Counted from the first letter of the stretch, positions 8,758 through 19,405 are shown. The stretch: DNA of 64,000 bases from Pseudoalteromonas holothuriae (GCF_945859825.1 NZ_CAMAPC010000014.1:51460-115459); one strand, 5' to 3'. Numbers and translations are program-made. Notes: generated by a model not told the origin, from the sequence alone.

Positions 8758-9488
8758 AGCTGCTGCGCGATGTGCTCTGGGCTTTCGCTACGTAACTGGC
8801 ATAAGTGCCTAAACACCTCAACCAATCTTTTAGGTACATTAACTTGCCCTTGATAGCCTGACAAAGGCATTGAGGGCGCATCGGTTTCTAACAACACACT
8901 CTCTAGCGGTAGTTGAGCAAATACTTGTCGCGTTTTGTTAGCTCGCTCATAGCTAATGGTACCACCAACTCCTAACTTAAACCCTTGCTTAATATAATAC
9001 TGGGCTTGTTGCATAGACCCAGAAAACGCGTGAATAACACCGCCATGCTTTGGTGGCACAAGCTTAAAAGCCTGAGCAATTAGGTGATGGCTTTGCCTAT
9101 GATGAACAATCAGCGGCAATGTCAATTGGTTACTCAAGCGTATGTGTTCAACAAATAATTCAAGCTGGTAGTCAAGGTTTGGGCATGTGCCATCAATACC
9201 ACATTCACCAATGGCAACAATATCATCGCGATATTGTTGCGCTAGGGCTTTTATATCAGCAAATGCTTGCTCATTGTGTTGCTCAATAAAATAGGGGTGC
9301 AGGCCTATGGCAATGTGACATTGGGGATATTTTTTTGCAAACTCAATTAAAGAGGCACTTTGAACACTACTCACCCCTGGCACGATAAAATGTCGAATAC
9401 CCACATCATGTGCTTGCGCAAGGTGGTGATCTAAGCCCTCTTTTAACTCAGCAAAATCAAGGTGGCAGTGGCTATCAACAAAATACAT
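8724..9488 (-). CDS. TatD-family metal-dependent hydrolase/DNase
   Basis: This is a TIM-barrel hydrolase of the TatD/YcfH/YjjV group (DNase or tRNA quality-control nuclease activities are known for relatives). The metal-binding HCH motif is in VDSHCHLDF at residues 3-11. Further expected ligands are in GECGID, IVHHRQS, HAFSGS and LLETDAPSMPL near the C terminus. The ATG at 9488 gives 254 residues; a GTG at 9497 is also possible. No ribosome-binding site is visible, but a short reading frame (9475-9579) ends just inside the gene and could provide coupling. It sits downstream of pdxH on the same strand. Which TatD paralogue it is cannot be told from the sequence alone. Confidence 0.88.
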   Translation of the reverse strand: MYFVDSHCHLDFAELKEGLDHHLAQAHDVGIRHFIVPGVSSVQSASLIEFAKKYPQCHIAIGLHPYFIEQHNEQAFADIKALAQQYRDDIVAIGECGIDGTCPNLDYQLELFVEHIRLSNQLTLPLIVHHRQSHHLIAQAFKLVPPKHGGVIHAFSGSMQQAQYYIKQGFKLGVGGTISYERANKTRQVFAQLPLESVLLETDAPSMPLSGYQGQVNVPKRLVEVFRHLCQLRSESPEHIAQQLYSSSCTLFRI

Positions 9489-9579
9489 GTGCAACACATT
9501 CAGTGGTTAAATTATCACGTAATGTAAAGAACACAGTAATGCCAATCAAAATAACAACCCCACCTAAGTGTAAACTCAC
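9475..9579 (-). CDS. Possible 34-residue membrane peptide upstream of tatD-family gene
   Basis: A GTG-initiated frame between pdxH and the TatD-family gene encodes a basic start, a single hydrophobic helix (LGGVVILIGITVFFTL) and a polar tail. It overlaps the start of the TatD-family gene by 14 bp. No good ribosome-binding site is visible and I recognise no family. It may be a real small membrane protein or a remnant; the support is only the transmembrane pattern and its position. Confidence 0.25.
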   Translation of the reverse strand: MSLHLGGVVILIGITVFFTLRDNLTTECVAHVFC

Positions 9580-9589
9580 ATTTATTCGC

Positions 9590-10228
9590 TTATGGGTTTA
9601 ATCTATCAACATCCCAGTTCCCACCCGCCTTTTTAATGTACATAAAACGGTCATGCAAACGGTGTTCTCCACCTTGCCAAAATTCAACTTTGGTTGGCTC
9701 AACACAATATCCCCCCCAAAAGTCAGGGAGTGGGATTTCACCTTTTGAAAATTTTGCTTTCATATTGTGAAAGGTTTCCATTAGCACTTTACGTGATGAT
9801 ACCGGGCGAGATTGCGCTGATGCCCATGCTGCCAATTGGCTTTCAGCAGGGCGCGATAAAAAGTACTTAGCAACGGCTGCCGTAGACAATGGCTTTGCCT
9901 CACCATATACAATTACTTGGCGTTCTATTTCATGCCAAGGAAAATGCAAACACAGTTTATTATTACTTTTTAGTTCCTGCGCTTTTCGAGATCCTGTGTT
10001 GGTAAAAAACACAAACCCCTGCTCATCAAGATGTTTTAACAACACAATGCGCTGCGACGGTTGGCCATGCTCATCTACAGTCGCAACAACCATCGCTGTT
10101 GGGTCGGTAAATTTAGCGTCAACCGCTTGTTGTAACCAAGTCTCAAATTGTGAAATTGGGTTATCGGCCAACATCTCACGACGCAGCCCACCTTTAGTGT
10201 ATTCTCGACGAATATCTTCAAGTTTCAT
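9590..10228 (-). CDS. pdxH: Pyridoxamine/pyridoxine 5'-phosphate oxidase
   Basis: This FMN enzyme makes pyridoxal 5'-phosphate, the last step of vitamin B6 synthesis and salvage. With the ATG at 10228 (AAAGGAAAA upstream) it has 212 residues, close to the E. coli 218. Family motifs are [38 protein letters not shown] (FMN and substrate region), the [10 protein letters not shown] strand, and the C-terminal [13 protein letters not shown] and WDVDRLNP. It is a single gene after the argS terminator. Confidence 0.95.
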   Translation of the reverse strand: MKLEDIRREYTKGGLRREMLADNPISQFETWLQQAVDAKFTDPTAMVVATVDEHGQPSQRIVLLKHLDEQGFVFFTNTGSRKAQELKSNNKLCLHFPWHEIERQVIVYGEAKPLSTAAVAKYFLSRPAESQLAAWASAQSRPVSSRKVLMETFHNMKAKFSKGEIPLPDFWGGYCVEPTKVEFWQGGEHRLHDRFMYIKKAGGNWDVDRLNP

Positions 10229-10245
10229 GATTTTTCCTTTCAAAA

Positions 10246-10276
10246 AAGCCGCATTAAACTTCGTTTGATGCGGCTT
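10246..10276 (-). terminator. Terminator after argS
   Basis: The stem AAGCCGCAT/ATGCGGCTT with a 13-base loop is followed on the minus strand by TTTT. It lies between the argS stop and the pdxH ribosome-binding site. Confidence 0.8.
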
Positions 10277-10322
10277 CTAAGTTAACACATTTGGTACTGA
10301 GTACAATTGAGCAAATGCAAAA

Positions 10323-12065
10323 TTACATTTGCTCCATCACTTCAATCCCTAATAAGTCTAAGCCTGTACGTAATGTATTAGCGACTAAGTTACAAAGTAC
10401 CAGACGACTATCGCGTACATCACTTGTCACATCCTCTTTTAAAATCGGGCAAGCTTCATAAAAAGTCATATAAAGACTCGCCAATTCATACAAGTAGCCA
10501 CACAATACGTGCGGCGTTGCTTCATTGATCATCAGATCAAGCACTTCTTCCATTTGTAGTAACTTAATGGCTAACGCTTTTTCTTGCGGCTCTAAAATAC
10601 TAACAGAAGCACTGAATGCGTTACTATCAACACCTGATTTACGGAAAATACTGCGTACACGTGTGTAGGCATACTGCAAATAAGGTGCAGTTGCCCCTTC
10701 AAAGCTCAGCATGCTATCCCAGTTGAAAATATAATCACTGGTACGGTGCTTCGATAAATCAGCGTATTTAACGGCACCAATGCCAACTTTACGAGCTATT
10801 TCTTCACGCTCTTCATCACAGATACCTGAGTCACGCTTTGCCAGTTTGTCACTTGCTCGACTAATTGCTTCTTCCAATAAATCAGCCAGTTTTACCGTAC
10901 CACCTGTGCGCGTTTTAAACGGCTTACCATCATTACCCATCATTGTTCCAAATGGGCAAAATTCATAGCTTGTTTCATCACGTAACAAGCCGGCTTTACG
11001 GGCAGTTAGCTCAACTTGATTAAAGTGTAAACTTTGACGCGCATCTACAAAAATCAGTACCCGATCAGCTCCAAGCTTATTAGAACGGTAATCACATGCA
11101 GCTAAGTCAGTGGTTGCATACAAAAAGCCACCGCCTGATTTTTGTACAATGAATACCGACGGCTCACCATCTTTATTAGCCAGTTCATCAAGAAATACCA
11201 CTTGTGCGCCTTGATCTTCAACGGCGATGTTTTTATCTTTTAACAGTGTAAGAATGTTATTTAACTCACTGTTATAAGCACTTTCCGCCATGATGTCATC
11301 ACGCGTAAGTGTTACATTGAGACGCTTGTACACCTCTTCAGAGTGCTTAACAGAAGTATCTATAAATAAGTGCCATAGTTTTTCACAGTGTGCATCGCCA
11401 CTTTGTAGTTTAACTACATAATTACGCGCTTTATCTGCAAAGCCCTCTTCATCATCAAAACGCTTTTTAGCATCACGATAAAATGACTCAAGATCAGCCA
11501 AAGCGACAGATTCAAGATCCACGCCTTGATTAAGTAAGTCTTCAAGGTGTGCTATGAGCATACCAAACTGAGTACCCCAATCACCCATATGGTTTTGACG
11601 TACCACAGAATCGCCTCGAAACTCGAGCGCGCGCACAACAGAGTCCCCTATAATGGTCGAACGCAAGTGGCCAACATGCATCTCTTTGGCAAGGTTAGGT
11701 GATGAATAGTCTACAACTACTTTCTGAGGTGCCACATGCTCAGCCACCCCTAATTTATTGTCTTGATTAGCGACTTCAATACTTGCTGATAAAAACTCTG
11801 GCTTTAAGTGAATATTTATGAAACCTGGGCCTGCAATTTCTGTTTTTGCAGCAATGTCACTCACATCCAAATTATCTATAATTTTCTGAGCAAGCTCACG
11901 CGGGTTAGTTTTAAGCGCTTTAGCTGCGCCCATTGCACCATTGATTTGATAATCACCAAACTGTGGACGTGTGCTTTGCGTTACGGCTGGGTTCGAGCCT
12001 TCCGGAATACCTGCAGCTAGCATCGCCGCATTGGCTTTTTCGACTAAAATAGTTTTAATGTTCAT
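10323..12065 (-). CDS. argS: Arginyl-tRNA synthetase
   Basis: This class I aminoacyl-tRNA synthetase charges tRNA-Arg. It has 580 residues, the normal length. The N-terminal additional domain for D-loop recognition (about 1-110) is followed by [20 protein letters not shown], where HVGH is the HIGH-type motif. As is usual for this family a clear KMSKS is missing; the equivalent stretch is [11 protein letters not shown]. The anticodon-binding DALR-type helices end the protein. AAAGGA sits 7 bases before the ATG. It begins 21 bp after the prfC stop on the same strand, so the two are probably cotranscribed. Confidence 0.96.
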   Translation of the reverse strand: MNIKTILVEKANAAMLAAGIPEGSNPAVTQSTRPQFGDYQINGAMGAAKALKTNPRELAQKIIDNLDVSDIAAKTEIAGPGFINIHLKPEFLSASIEVANQDNKLGVAEHVAPQKVVVDYSSPNLAKEMHVGHLRSTIIGDSVVRALEFRGDSVVRQNHMGDWGTQFGMLIAHLEDLLNQGVDLESVALADLESFYRDAKKRFDDEEGFADKARNYVVKLQSGDAHCEKLWHLFIDTSVKHSEEVYKRLNVTLTRDDIMAESAYNSELNNILTLLKDKNIAVEDQGAQVVFLDELANKDGEPSVFIVQKSGGGFLYATTDLAACDYRSNKLGADRVLIFVDARQSLHFNQVELTARKAGLLRDETSYEFCPFGTMMGNDGKPFKTRTGGTVKLADLLEEAISRASDKLAKRDSGICDEEREEIARKVGIGAVKYADLSKHRTSDYIFNWDSMLSFEGATAPYLQYAYTRVRSIFRKSGVDSNAFSASVSILEPQEKALAIKLLQMEEVLDLMINEATPHVLCGYLYELASLYMTFYEACPILKEDVTSDVRDSRLVLCNLVANTLRTGLDLLGIEVMEQM

Positions 12066-12086
12066 TCGTTATCCTTTAAATGCGGT

Positions 12087-13670
12087 TTAGTGTTCACGAG
12101 TATGGTGAAACTCAACGTCTGGGTATCGTTCCATAGATAAATTCAAGTTAACGCGACTTGGGGCAACGTAGGTTAAATTATCACCGCCATCTAATGCCAA
12201 GTTCGCTTCACATTTGCGCCTAAACTCAGCCATTTTCTTCTCGTCCGAGCAACTCACCCAGCGCGCTGTTTGCACATTCACACTCTCATAAATCGCATCA
12301 ACGTTATATTCTGCTTTTAAACGTGCTACAACCACATCAAACTGCAATACACCCACAGCACCAACAATTAAATCATTGTTTATCAATGGTCTAAATACCT
12401 GAACAGCCCCTTCTTCAGAAAGCTGCACTAAGCCTTTTAATAACTGCTTTTGCTTTAACGGGTCTTTTAAACGAATGCGTCGGAATAGTTCCGGTGCAAA
12501 GTTTGGAATACCACTGAACTTAAGCTTTTCACCTTGCGTAAAAGTATCACCAATTTGAATGGTGCCGTGATTATGCAAACCTATAATATCACCTGCAAAT
12601 GCATCTTGAGCACGCTCACGATCACCTGCCATAAATGTGACCGCATCAGAAATACTTACTTGCTTGCCAATACGCACATGGTTCATTTTCATACCTTGGC
12701 TGTATTTACCCGACACGATACGCATAAAAGCAATACGGTCACGGTGTTTAGGGTCCATATTTGCTTGAATTTTAAATACAAAGCCAGAGAAGTTTTCTTC
12801 TTCAGCTTTTACTTCACGCTCATCAGTTTGACGCGGCATAGGCGTTGGCGCCCACTCAGTTAGACCATCCAGCATATGATCAACACCAAAGTTACCTAAT
12901 GCTGTACCGAAGAATACGGGGGTTAATTGGCCACTTAAAAATAGCTCATGATCAAATTCGTGAGATGCACCAATAACAAGCTCTAGCTCATCACGCAGCT
13001 GTGCTGCAAGCTCATCGCCTATGGCAACATCTAGTTCAGGGTTTTCAAGCCCTTTGACAATGCGCTTTTCTTGAATCGTGTGGCCTTGGCCCGTTTGATA
13101 TAAAATTGTCTCGTCACGGTGAATGTGATAGACGCCTTTAAACTCTTTACCACAACCAATTGGCCAAGATACTGGCGCGCAGGCAATGTTTAATTCGCTC
13201 TCAACCTCATCTAGCACTTCCATTGGGTCACGAATATCACGGTCTAACTTATTCATAAAGGTGACAATTGGAGTATCCCGTAAACGTGTGACTTCCATCA
13301 ACTTTCGTGTACGGTCCTCTACCCCTTTTGCTGCATCAATTACCATCAAACATGAGTCAACGGCGGTTAATGTTCGATAAGTATCTTCAGAGAAGTCTTC
13401 ATGCCCCGGGGTGTCTAATAGGTTTACTAGTGTATCGTTATATGGAAACTGCATCACAGACGTTGTTACTGAGATACCACGCTCCTTTTCCATTTCCATC
13501 CAGTCAGACTTAGCATGTTGATTCGAGCCTCGGCCTTTTACCGTTCCCGCTTTTTGCAGGGCCTTTCCGAATAAAAGTACTTTTTCGGTGATGGTGGTTT
13601 TACCCGCATCAGGGTGAGAGATAATAGCGAATGTGCGTCGCTTATTGATTTCATTTGAAATATTAGACAT
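12087..13670 (-). CDS. prfC: Peptide chain release factor 3
   Basis: This translational GTPase removes RF1/RF2 from the ribosome after peptide release. It has 527 residues (E. coli 529). The G1 motif is SHPDAGKTT near 18-26. The switch region contains [13 protein letters not shown]3 is DTPGHEDF and G4 is NKLD. The C-terminal RF3-specific domain is present ([19 protein letters not shown]). The ATG at 13670 matches the family start ([23 protein letters not shown]); its ribosome-binding site is weak. Confidence 0.96.
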   Translation of the reverse strand: MSNISNEINKRRTFAIISHPDAGKTTITEKVLLFGKALQKAGTVKGRGSNQHAKSDWMEMEKERGISVTTSVMQFPYNDTLVNLLDTPGHEDFSEDTYRTLTAVDSCLMVIDAAKGVEDRTRKLMEVTRLRDTPIVTFMNKLDRDIRDPMEVLDEVESELNIACAPVSWPIGCGKEFKGVYHIHRDETILYQTGQGHTIQEKRIVKGLENPELDVAIGDELAAQLRDELELVIGASHEFDHELFLSGQLTPVFFGTALGNFGVDHMLDGLTEWAPTPMPRQTDEREVKAEEENFSGFVFKIQANMDPKHRDRIAFMRIVSGKYSQGMKMNHVRIGKQVSISDAVTFMAGDRERAQDAFAGDIIGLHNHGTIQIGDTFTQGEKLKFSGIPNFAPELFRRIRLKDPLKQKQLLKGLVQLSEEGAVQVFRPLINNDLIVGAVGVLQFDVVVARLKAEYNVDAIYESVNVQTARWVSCSDEKKMAEFRRKCEANLALDGGDNLTYVAPSRVNLNLSMERYPDVEFHHTREH

Positions 13671-13734
13671 GTAAGCAGCTTATTGACCTAATTAGTCGCA
13701 ACTGGAATTTGCGAAAGGAGTTAAAGTTTTGCTA

Positions 13735-13740
13735 ATTATA
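13735..13740 (-). promoter_or_regulatory. -10 element of the predicted prfC promoter
   Basis: A perfect TATAAT on the minus strand lies 64 bases upstream of the prfC start, with a T-rich and weak -35 region 16-17 bases further up. It would also drive argS. Confidence 0.45.
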
Positions 13741-13956
13741 CCTGTTTTACAGCGCGCAAAAAAGCCGCATGACAGAGTAATTAGCATTGATTTAAGCTCA
13801 ATTAATTAAGCTATGTACTTTCGATTCAATTAAGTGGCTCTAATACCATTATAGAACAGACGATGTTGCTTCCCTTCTTCTGTTAGCAAGCAAACTGAGG
13901 GATAAATAAACAGTAACAACGATGTTGCATTAAATATTTTAAGTTATTCTGTTACC

Positions 13957-13985
13957 TTGAGAAAACCCCAATATACACATAAGAT
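13957..13985 (+). promoter_or_regulatory. Predicted promoter of the hybrid sensor kinase gene
   Basis: TTGAGA is followed after 17 bases by TAAGAT, 60 bases before the kinase start codon. The rest of the 375-bp gap between prfC and this gene is AT-rich and shows no other feature. Confidence 0.5.
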
Positions 13986-14045
13986 TAGTGGGTAGTTTGG
14001 GTTTGATAAGTAGACTTAACCAGATAGGGAAATCATTGAAATAAT

Positions 14046-16727
14046 ATGAAAATAAGCAAGTTAAGTATAAAACTACTACGTTACATAATTCCTCTTGTGG
14101 TTTTACCTTCGCTATTTTTGGGTGGATTTACCCTAACGAATGTTACTAACTCAACACAAAAACAAGCAAAATTAACAGTTAGCCGTTTTGTTGAGCAACA
14201 ACAGCAAAAAATACTTAACTACATTGAAATATATCAATCAACCACTAAGTTGCTATCAACCTCACCCGTTTTAAGCGATTACCTTAGCAAACTAAATATT
14301 TACTCAGCAGACAAAAAGCAACACTTTAGTGCTCTACAGAACGTATTTTCCAGCTATAAGCAGGCCTATCCTGACATTTTAAGCATTAATTTAGTTGACC
14401 AACAAAGTAAAAGCCTAGCGTATCGAGCCAATAATCTTAGCAAGCCACCATCAAACTACCCTTTTTTCCAACAAGTATTATTAAGTAACCTTTCTCAGCA
14501 ATTCTTTATGGTACCCACTGATAACGGTACAACTCACTTATATTTTGTACAGCAATTATTTAACGCCACTTATACACCAACACAGCCTATTTATGTGATT
14601 GTGCAAGTGGACCCTTCTATTATCAATTATTCAATTTTTGAATCCCCTTATGATAATGCATTTAATGCCCTACTAACTGGTGAGGGTAAAGTGTTGTTTA
14701 GTTCCTCAGCTTCACTACACTCTATACGCTTAGATAATGAAGAGATTAAGCAAATTAAAGCGTTGTCTGCTCATGAAGAATTAAAAGGCATTCAATTACA
14801 TAGCTTTGACCAACACAATGTTATTGGCTATGCCGTACAACTGAGCGATGATTATTACTACCTAACGACCATTGCCAATCATTTACTATATGGTTCAGGA
14901 CAGGCCATCAAAAACCTGACCGCTCTCATCGTTTTGTTATCTATTATCGCGTTACCCATTTTAGTGTTTTTTGTTGTAAAACGACTACTAATAGACCCAA
15001 TTGAGTTACTTGGTAAAGCCAGTCATAGAGTAGGCAATGGTGATTTAAGTGTTTATTTAGCGAACAAAAACAATGATGAGGTGGGTAAGTTATTTCAAGA
15101 TTTTAACCATATGATTGATCAAATCAGGGAGTTTCAAGGAGAGCTTGAAGATCATAAGTTGCACTTAGAAAAAAAAGTAGATAACCGAACTTTTGCCCTT
15201 GAGCGCATGAATAAGCAACTAGAAACGGCCTTGAATCAAGCTGAGCAAGCGAACGAATTGAAAAGTCATTTTTTAGCTAACATGAGCCATGAGATTAGAA
15301 CCCCTTTGACAGCAATTATTGGCTTTACAGAGCAGCTCATACACGGGCACGATACAGACTATACTGAGCGTCACTTAGAAACGATGCTGAGAAACTCTAA
15401 GCACCTGCTAGAGCTAATCAATAACATTTTAGATTTATCAAAAATTGAAGCCGAAAAGCTCGCCGTTGCGTGCACTAAAGTTAATCTACAGGAGCTCATA
15501 AATGACGTTGTAAATATTATTGAGCCCCTTTGCGAGCAAAAGCAGCTCTCATTATCCGTTAATTATCAGTTCCCTATTCCGCGAACTCTAAATAGTGACT
15601 CAACCCGACTAAAACAAATATTGATTGATATTTGCAGTAATGCCGTTAAGTTTACAGATCAAGGCCGTGTCACTATTGATATTTCGTTTATTCAATCAAG
15701 CGCACTATTTGAATTTGCTATCACTGATACTGGAATTGGCATGTTGCAAGGAGAAATGAACCGAATATTTCAACCATTTGAACAAGCTGACAGTTCCATC
15801 ACTCGCCGTTTTGGTGGCACAGGGTTGGGCCTATGCATTGCTAAAAGCCTAGCAAAATTGCTTGGTGGAGACGTTAATGTAAAAAGCCAACAAGGCGTAG
15901 GAAGTCAATTTATTATCACCATAGCGGGTAATTACCTTGATACAAAACCTGACATGATAGCGTCACTTGAAAAAAGTGTGGCAAAAGAAAGTATTTCACA
16001 AGAATTTGCAGATATGCAGTTTGATGCACGCGTTTTACTTGCTGAAGATAATCCTGATAATCAAGAGCTGATTAGTCTAATGCTTAATGCTTGGGGGATA
16101 ACGCCCGACATAGTAGGAAATGGCGCACAAGCTGTTGAGAAGGCGCTAGTAAATGACTACCAAATCATCTTAATGGACATGCAAATGCCAGTAATGGGAG
16201 GGCTAGAAGCCACCCAAATGCTTCGCCATGCTGCTTATGATGGCCCGATCATTGCCTTAACTGCTAATGTTATGAAACATGATATTGATGCATACCTAAA
16301 AGCAGGCTGTGATACAACGCTTGGTAAGCCGATAGACAGGAGCCTACTTGGTAAAGTGCTATTACAGCATTTACACATTCAAGCTGAAAGTGACTCAAAA
16401 TGGGATGCTTTACTAAAAAGTGAAAAGTTCGCGCAAATAGCGCACAACTATCATCAAAAACTACCGCTTTACCTTGCTGAGCTAGAGCAACATTATAAAG
16501 CACATGATTGGGAAGCTCTACGTGCATTGGCACACAGTGTAAAGGGCAGTGCTGGATGTTTTGGTTTTATGAATATACACAGTGCAGCTGATACCCTAGA
16601 AGAAAGCTTACGCACTAACGATCAAAGTCACTGGCACTACGCAATGCTGTCACTATGTGAAGCAATAAAATACACACTTAAAAAGCAGGCTGCTAGCTCA
16701 AAAGAGTACTCTCAGAGCCAAAGCTAA
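14046..16727 (+). CDS. Orphan hybrid sensor histidine kinase (HAMP-HisKA-HATPase-REC-HPt)
   Basis: This is an 893-residue membrane kinase with a full phosphorelay in one chain. A first transmembrane helix lies at about 11-33, then a periplasmic sensor of about 250 residues, a second helix at about 290-315 and HAMP at about 315-370. The H box MSHEIRTPLTAIIGF has the phosphorylated His415. The ATP-binding domain has DICSNAVKF, DTGIGM and GGTGLGLCI. The receiver domain has the phospho-acceptor Asp711 in ILMDMQMPVMGG, and the C-terminal HPt domain has His830 in LAHSVKGSAG. No response regulator gene is adjacent, so its partner is elsewhere. The last 35 bp overlap rimI on the other strand. The ligand is unknown. 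Confidence 0.9.
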   Translation: MKISKLSIKLLRYIIPLVVLPSLFLGGFTLTNVTNSTQKQAKLTVSRFVEQQQQKILNYIEIYQSTTKLLSTSPVLSDYLSKLNIYSADKKQHFSALQNVFSSYKQAYPDILSINLVDQQSKSLAYRANNLSKPPSNYPFFQQVLLSNLSQQFFMVPTDNGTTHLYFVQQLFNATYTPTQPIYVIVQVDPSIINYSIFESPYDNAFNALLTGEGKVLFSSSASLHSIRLDNEEIKQIKALSAHEELKGIQLHSFDQHNVIGYAVQLSDDYYYLTTIANHLLYGSGQAIKNLTALIVLLSIIALPILVFFVVKRLLIDPIELLGKASHRVGNGDLSVYLANKNNDEVGKLFQDFNHMIDQIREFQGELEDHKLHLEKKVDNRTFALERMNKQLETALNQAEQANELKSHFLANMSHEIRTPLTAIIGFTEQLIHGHDTDYTERHLETMLRNSKHLLELINNILDLSKIEAEKLAVACTKVNLQELINDVVNIIEPLCEQKQLSLSVNYQFPIPRTLNSDSTRLKQILIDICSNAVKFTDQGRVTIDISFIQSSALFEFAITDTGIGMLQGEMNRIFQPFEQADSSITRRFGGTGLGLCIAKSLAKLLGGDVNVKSQQGVGSQFIITIAGNYLDTKPDMIASLEKSVAKESISQEFADMQFDARVLLAEDNPDNQELISLMLNAWGITPDIVGNGAQAVEKALVNDYQIILMDMQMPVMGGLEATQMLRHAAYDGPIIALTANVMKHDIDAYLKAGCDTTLGKPIDRSLLGKVLLQHLHIQAESDSKWDALLKSEKFAQIAHNYHQKLPLYLAELEQHYKAHDWEALRALAHSVKGSAGCFGFMNIHSAADTLEESLRTNDQSHWHYAMLSLCEAIKYTLKKQAASSKEYSQSQS

Positions 16728-17172
16728 GCGTTAATGCCATTAAAATCGCATCTTCTTTGCCATTTGCACTGGGGTAATAATTTTTTCGCACGCCAGCCTC
16801 GGTAAATCCAGCCCATTGATAAAGAGCAATCGCACTGACATTAGACTCTCTGACCTCTAAAAATAAATTTTCAGCGCCAGCTTGCTCACTCGCCGCGATA
16901 AAGTCCGAGAGTAAAGCTTTTGCATGCCCTTGCCCTTGGTGAGGCGGAGCAACACAAATATCCATTAACGTATGATCAGGGCCTGCTACTTCGCCAATAT
17001 AAAAACCAACCAATTCATTTTGCACATAAAGAGCACCATTGAAATAGCGCCCCGATAAACATGAATGCATGGTTTTTTCTGACCATGGGAAGTCATGACA
17101 TGCCGTTTCTATCGCCATTAGGCTATTCATTGGAGCACGAGATAATATATTACGTTGTACGAGTTTATTCAC
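16693..17172 (-). CDS. rimI: Ribosomal protein S18 N-alpha-acetyltransferase RimI
   Basis: This GNAT acetyltransferase modifies the N terminus of ribosomal protein bS18. The acetyl-CoA loop is HQGQGHAKAL after the beta-strand DICVAPP. LFLEVRESNVSAIALYQWAGF and NYYPSANGKEDAILMAL match the RimI C terminus. The start is uncertain: a GTG at 17172 overlaps the end of the upstream holD-like gene and gives 159 residues with a family-like N terminus; an ATG at 17130 would be shorter and GTG-independent. The holD-rimI arrangement is known from E. coli. Confidence 0.88.
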   Translation of the reverse strand: MNKLVQRNILSRAPMNSLMAIETACHDFPWSEKTMHSCLSGRYFNGALYVQNELVGFYIGEVAGPDHTLMDICVAPPHQGQGHAKALLSDFIAASEQAGAENLFLEVRESNVSAIALYQWAGFTEAGVRKNYYPSANGKEDAILMALTLSFGSESTLLS

Positions 17173-17461
17173 TAAGTAAAGCCCATAATTGACGCTTTTG
17201 CGCACTGGTTAATTTATCTGCTGGTAAATACAAACATCCATTGTGCGCACACATAGTATCTGCAATCATGATATCAGAAAACGCTTGCTCTATTGCCTGA
17301 TTGATATCTGAAAATAGTATTGAATGCCTGCTAATTGAGTGTGCATTGTTAATCTCACCATGCCGCTGAGAGGGTGTATCAACCGTTCTACTTGAAGGTC
17401 GAAATTGAGCGTTTAATCGCAAAGGTGTGATATCTAAAATTTCAGCATACAGAGGGTTCAT
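17165..17461 (-). CDS. holD: DNA polymerase III psi subunit (HolD-like)
   Basis: This is probably the psi subunit that links the clamp loader to chi and single-strand-binding protein. The opening LYAEILDITPLRLNAQF resembles the psi N terminus (the LGIT-W-LR pattern), and the last helix ends with LTSAQKRQLWALLSE. Psi proteins are poorly conserved, so the call rests heavily on position directly upstream of and overlapping rimI, as in E. coli. The start at 17461 gives 98 residues; an ATG at 17491 would give 108. The frame stays open upstream through tRNA-Trp, which cannot be coding. A holC gene (chi, its partner) is also in the window. Confidence 0.6.
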   Translation of the reverse strand: MNPLYAEILDITPLRLNAQFRPSSRTVDTPSQRHGEINNAHSISRHSILFSDINQAIEQAFSDIMIADTMCAHNGCLYLPADKLTSAQKRQLWALLSE

Positions 17462-17539
17462 AAAATGGACAACGGTACTTAGTGCAAACATTATTTTGGA
17501 ATATACTGCGATACTAGAAATAAAGCAAAAATAAGGAAG

Positions 17540-17616
17540 TGGCAGGGGCGGCAGGACTCGAACCCGCAACCATCGGTTTTGGAGACCGCTGTTCTACCAA
17601 TTGGAACTACGCCCCT
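17540..17616 (-). tRNA. tRNA-Trp(CCA)
   Basis: The minus strand folds as a full tRNA with an encoded CCA end. The acceptor stem is AGGGGCG/CGCCCCT, the anticodon loop CTCCAAA has anticodon CCA, and the T arm is GCGGG-TTCGAGT-CCTGC. It is very similar to E. coli tRNA-Trp apart from a G-A mismatch at the end of the anticodon stem. It stands upstream of the holD-like gene. Confidence 0.97.
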
Positions 17617-17629
17617 GCAATGTCGACGC

Positions 17630-17657
17630 ATTATAAAGAGGTTTTCAAAAAGGTAAA
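17630..17657 (-). promoter_or_regulatory. Predicted tRNA-Trp promoter
   Basis: On the minus strand TTTACC (17652-17657) is separated by 16 bases from a perfect TATAAT (17630-17635), placing the start a few bases before the mature tRNA 5' end. Confidence 0.65.
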
Positions 17658-17701
17658 GAGAAATTACAAAAATACCGTTCAACTGCTTCTTAAATAAACA
17701 A

Positions 17702-17729
17702 AAGAGCGAGTATTTAATGATTCGCTCTT
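17702..17729 (-). terminator. Terminator after guaA
   Basis: The stem AAGAGCGA/TCGCTCTT with a 12-base loop is followed on the minus strand by TTGTTTATTT. It lies 30 bases beyond the guaA stop. Confidence 0.75.
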
Positions 17730-17758
17730 AAAATTTAAGTTGAGTTGCGATTAATCGC

Positions 17759-19333
17759 TTATTCCCATTCAATCGTTGCTGGTGGTTTACCTGAAATATC
17801 GTAAACCACACGAGAAATACCATCGATTTCATTGATAATTCTATTCGACACCTGCCCTAGGAACTCATATGGCAGATGTGACCAACGTGCAGTCATAAAG
17901 TCAATTGTCTCTACGCAACGCAGCGATACCACCCAGTCGTATTTACGCGCATCACCCATAACGCCTACCGAGCGTACTGGTAAAAATACCGTAAAGGCTT
18001 GAGAAACTTTGTGATAAAGATCAGCCTTGTGCAACTCTTCAATAAAGATAGCATCAGCACGGCGTAGCAAGTCGCAATATTCTTTTTTGATTTCGCCCAA
18101 AACACGAACACCTAAACCTGGACCAGGAAATGGGTGGCGATAAAGCATGTCATAAGGTAAACCAAGTTCTAAGCCTATTTTACGTACTTCGTCTTTAAAT
18201 AACTCACGTAATGGCTCAACTAGACCCATTTCCATATCATCTGGCAAGCCGCCAACATTATGATGAGACTTAATGACATGTGCTTTACCTGTTGCAGAAG
18301 CCGCAGATTCAATCACATCAGGATAAATAGTCCCTTGCGCTAGCCATTTAGCATTCTCAAGCTTGCTTGCTTGTTCATCAAACACTTCAATGAAAGTATG
18401 ACCAATTGATTTACGCTTTGCTTCAGGCTCATCAATACCTTCAAGTGCTTTTAAGAACCGCTCTTCCGCATCCACTTTGATGATGTTCAAACCGAACTTA
18501 TCACCAAACATCTCCATCACTTGCTCACCTTCATTAAGGCGTAACAAGCCATTATCAACGAATACACACGTCAGTTTGTCACCTATTGCACGATGAACAA
18601 GCATAGCGACTACGGATGAATCAACACCACCAGATAGGCCTAAAATAACTTCGTCGCCACCTACTTTTTCTTTGATACGCTCGATGGCATTTTCAATGAT
18701 TTGTGCCGATGTCCATAATTTTTCACAGCCACAAATATCAACAACAAAACGCTCCAGTAAACGCTGACCTTGCTGTGTATGCGTGACCTCTGGATGAAAT
18801 TGCACACCATAAAAATGCTTTTCTTCCCATGACATCGCTGCATGTGGACAAGTTTCAGTTTTAGCTGTAGTCACAAAAGTGCTGGGGATCTCTGCCACTT
18901 TATCACCATGACTCATCCATACATCTAAAAAGTCTGCACCGTCTTCAATATGATCTTGAATTTGATCAAACAATTGACAGCTACCCACCTTTTCAACACG
19001 CGCATAACCAAATTCTTTTTTGTCTGAGCTATGTACTGAGCCACCTAACTGTGCAGCCATCGTTTGCATTCCATAACAAACACCTAAAACAGGCACGCCC
19101 GCATTAAACACATATTCAGGTGCTTTTGGGCTATTCTCTAGCGTTGTAGACTCAGGGCCACCTGAAAGGATAATCCCTTGAGGGTTAAACTCACGGATCT
19201 GCTCTTCGGTAACGTCCCAAGCCCAAAGCTCACAATAAACACCGATTTCACGTACGCGACGTGCAATCAACTGTGTGTACTGTGAACCAAAGTCTAAGAT
19301 CAAAATGCGGGAATCATGGATATCTTTGCTCAT
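17759..19333 (-). CDS. guaA: GMP synthase (glutamine-hydrolysing)
   Basis: This enzyme converts XMP to GMP with ATP and glutamine, the last step of guanine nucleotide synthesis. It has 524 residues (E. coli 525). The class I glutamine amidotransferase domain spans about 8-205 with the nucleophile Cys86 in GVCYGMQT and the His-Glu pair in [10 protein letters not shown]. The ATP pyrophosphatase P-loop is [10 protein letters not shown] near 235, and the C-terminal dimerisation domain ends with PPATIEWE as in the family. It follows guaB on the same strand after 119 bp containing a hairpin. Confidence 0.97.
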   Translation of the reverse strand: MSKDIHDSRILILDFGSQYTQLIARRVREIGVYCELWAWDVTEEQIREFNPQGIILSGGPESTTLENSPKAPEYVFNAGVPVLGVCYGMQTMAAQLGGSVHSSDKKEFGYARVEKVGSCQLFDQIQDHIEDGADFLDVWMSHGDKVAEIPSTFVTTAKTETCPHAAMSWEEKHFYGVQFHPEVTHTQQGQRLLERFVVDICGCEKLWTSAQIIENAIERIKEKVGGDEVILGLSGGVDSSVVAMLVHRAIGDKLTCVFVDNGLLRLNEGEQVMEMFGDKFGLNIIKVDAEERFLKALEGIDEPEAKRKSIGHTFIEVFDEQASKLENAKWLAQGTIYPDVIESAASATGKAHVIKSHHNVGGLPDDMEMGLVEPLRELFKDEVRKIGLELGLPYDMLYRHPFPGPGLGVRVLGEIKKEYCDLLRRADAIFIEELHKADLYHKVSQAFTVFLPVRSVGVMGDARKYDWVVSLRCVETIDFMTARWSHLPYEFLGQVSNRIINEIDGISRVVYDISGKPPATIEWE

Positions 19334-19405
19334 TGATAATCTCGTAAGTTAGGAAACGACTAAATGTAGTAAAGCACATAATGCAGCTTTACTTATAATT
19401 AAGAA

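Noticed and set aside
17462..17569. The holD-like reading frame stays open upstream to 17569.
   Set aside because: This part runs through tRNA-Trp, so it cannot be translated as part of the protein; a start at 17461 or 17491 is used.
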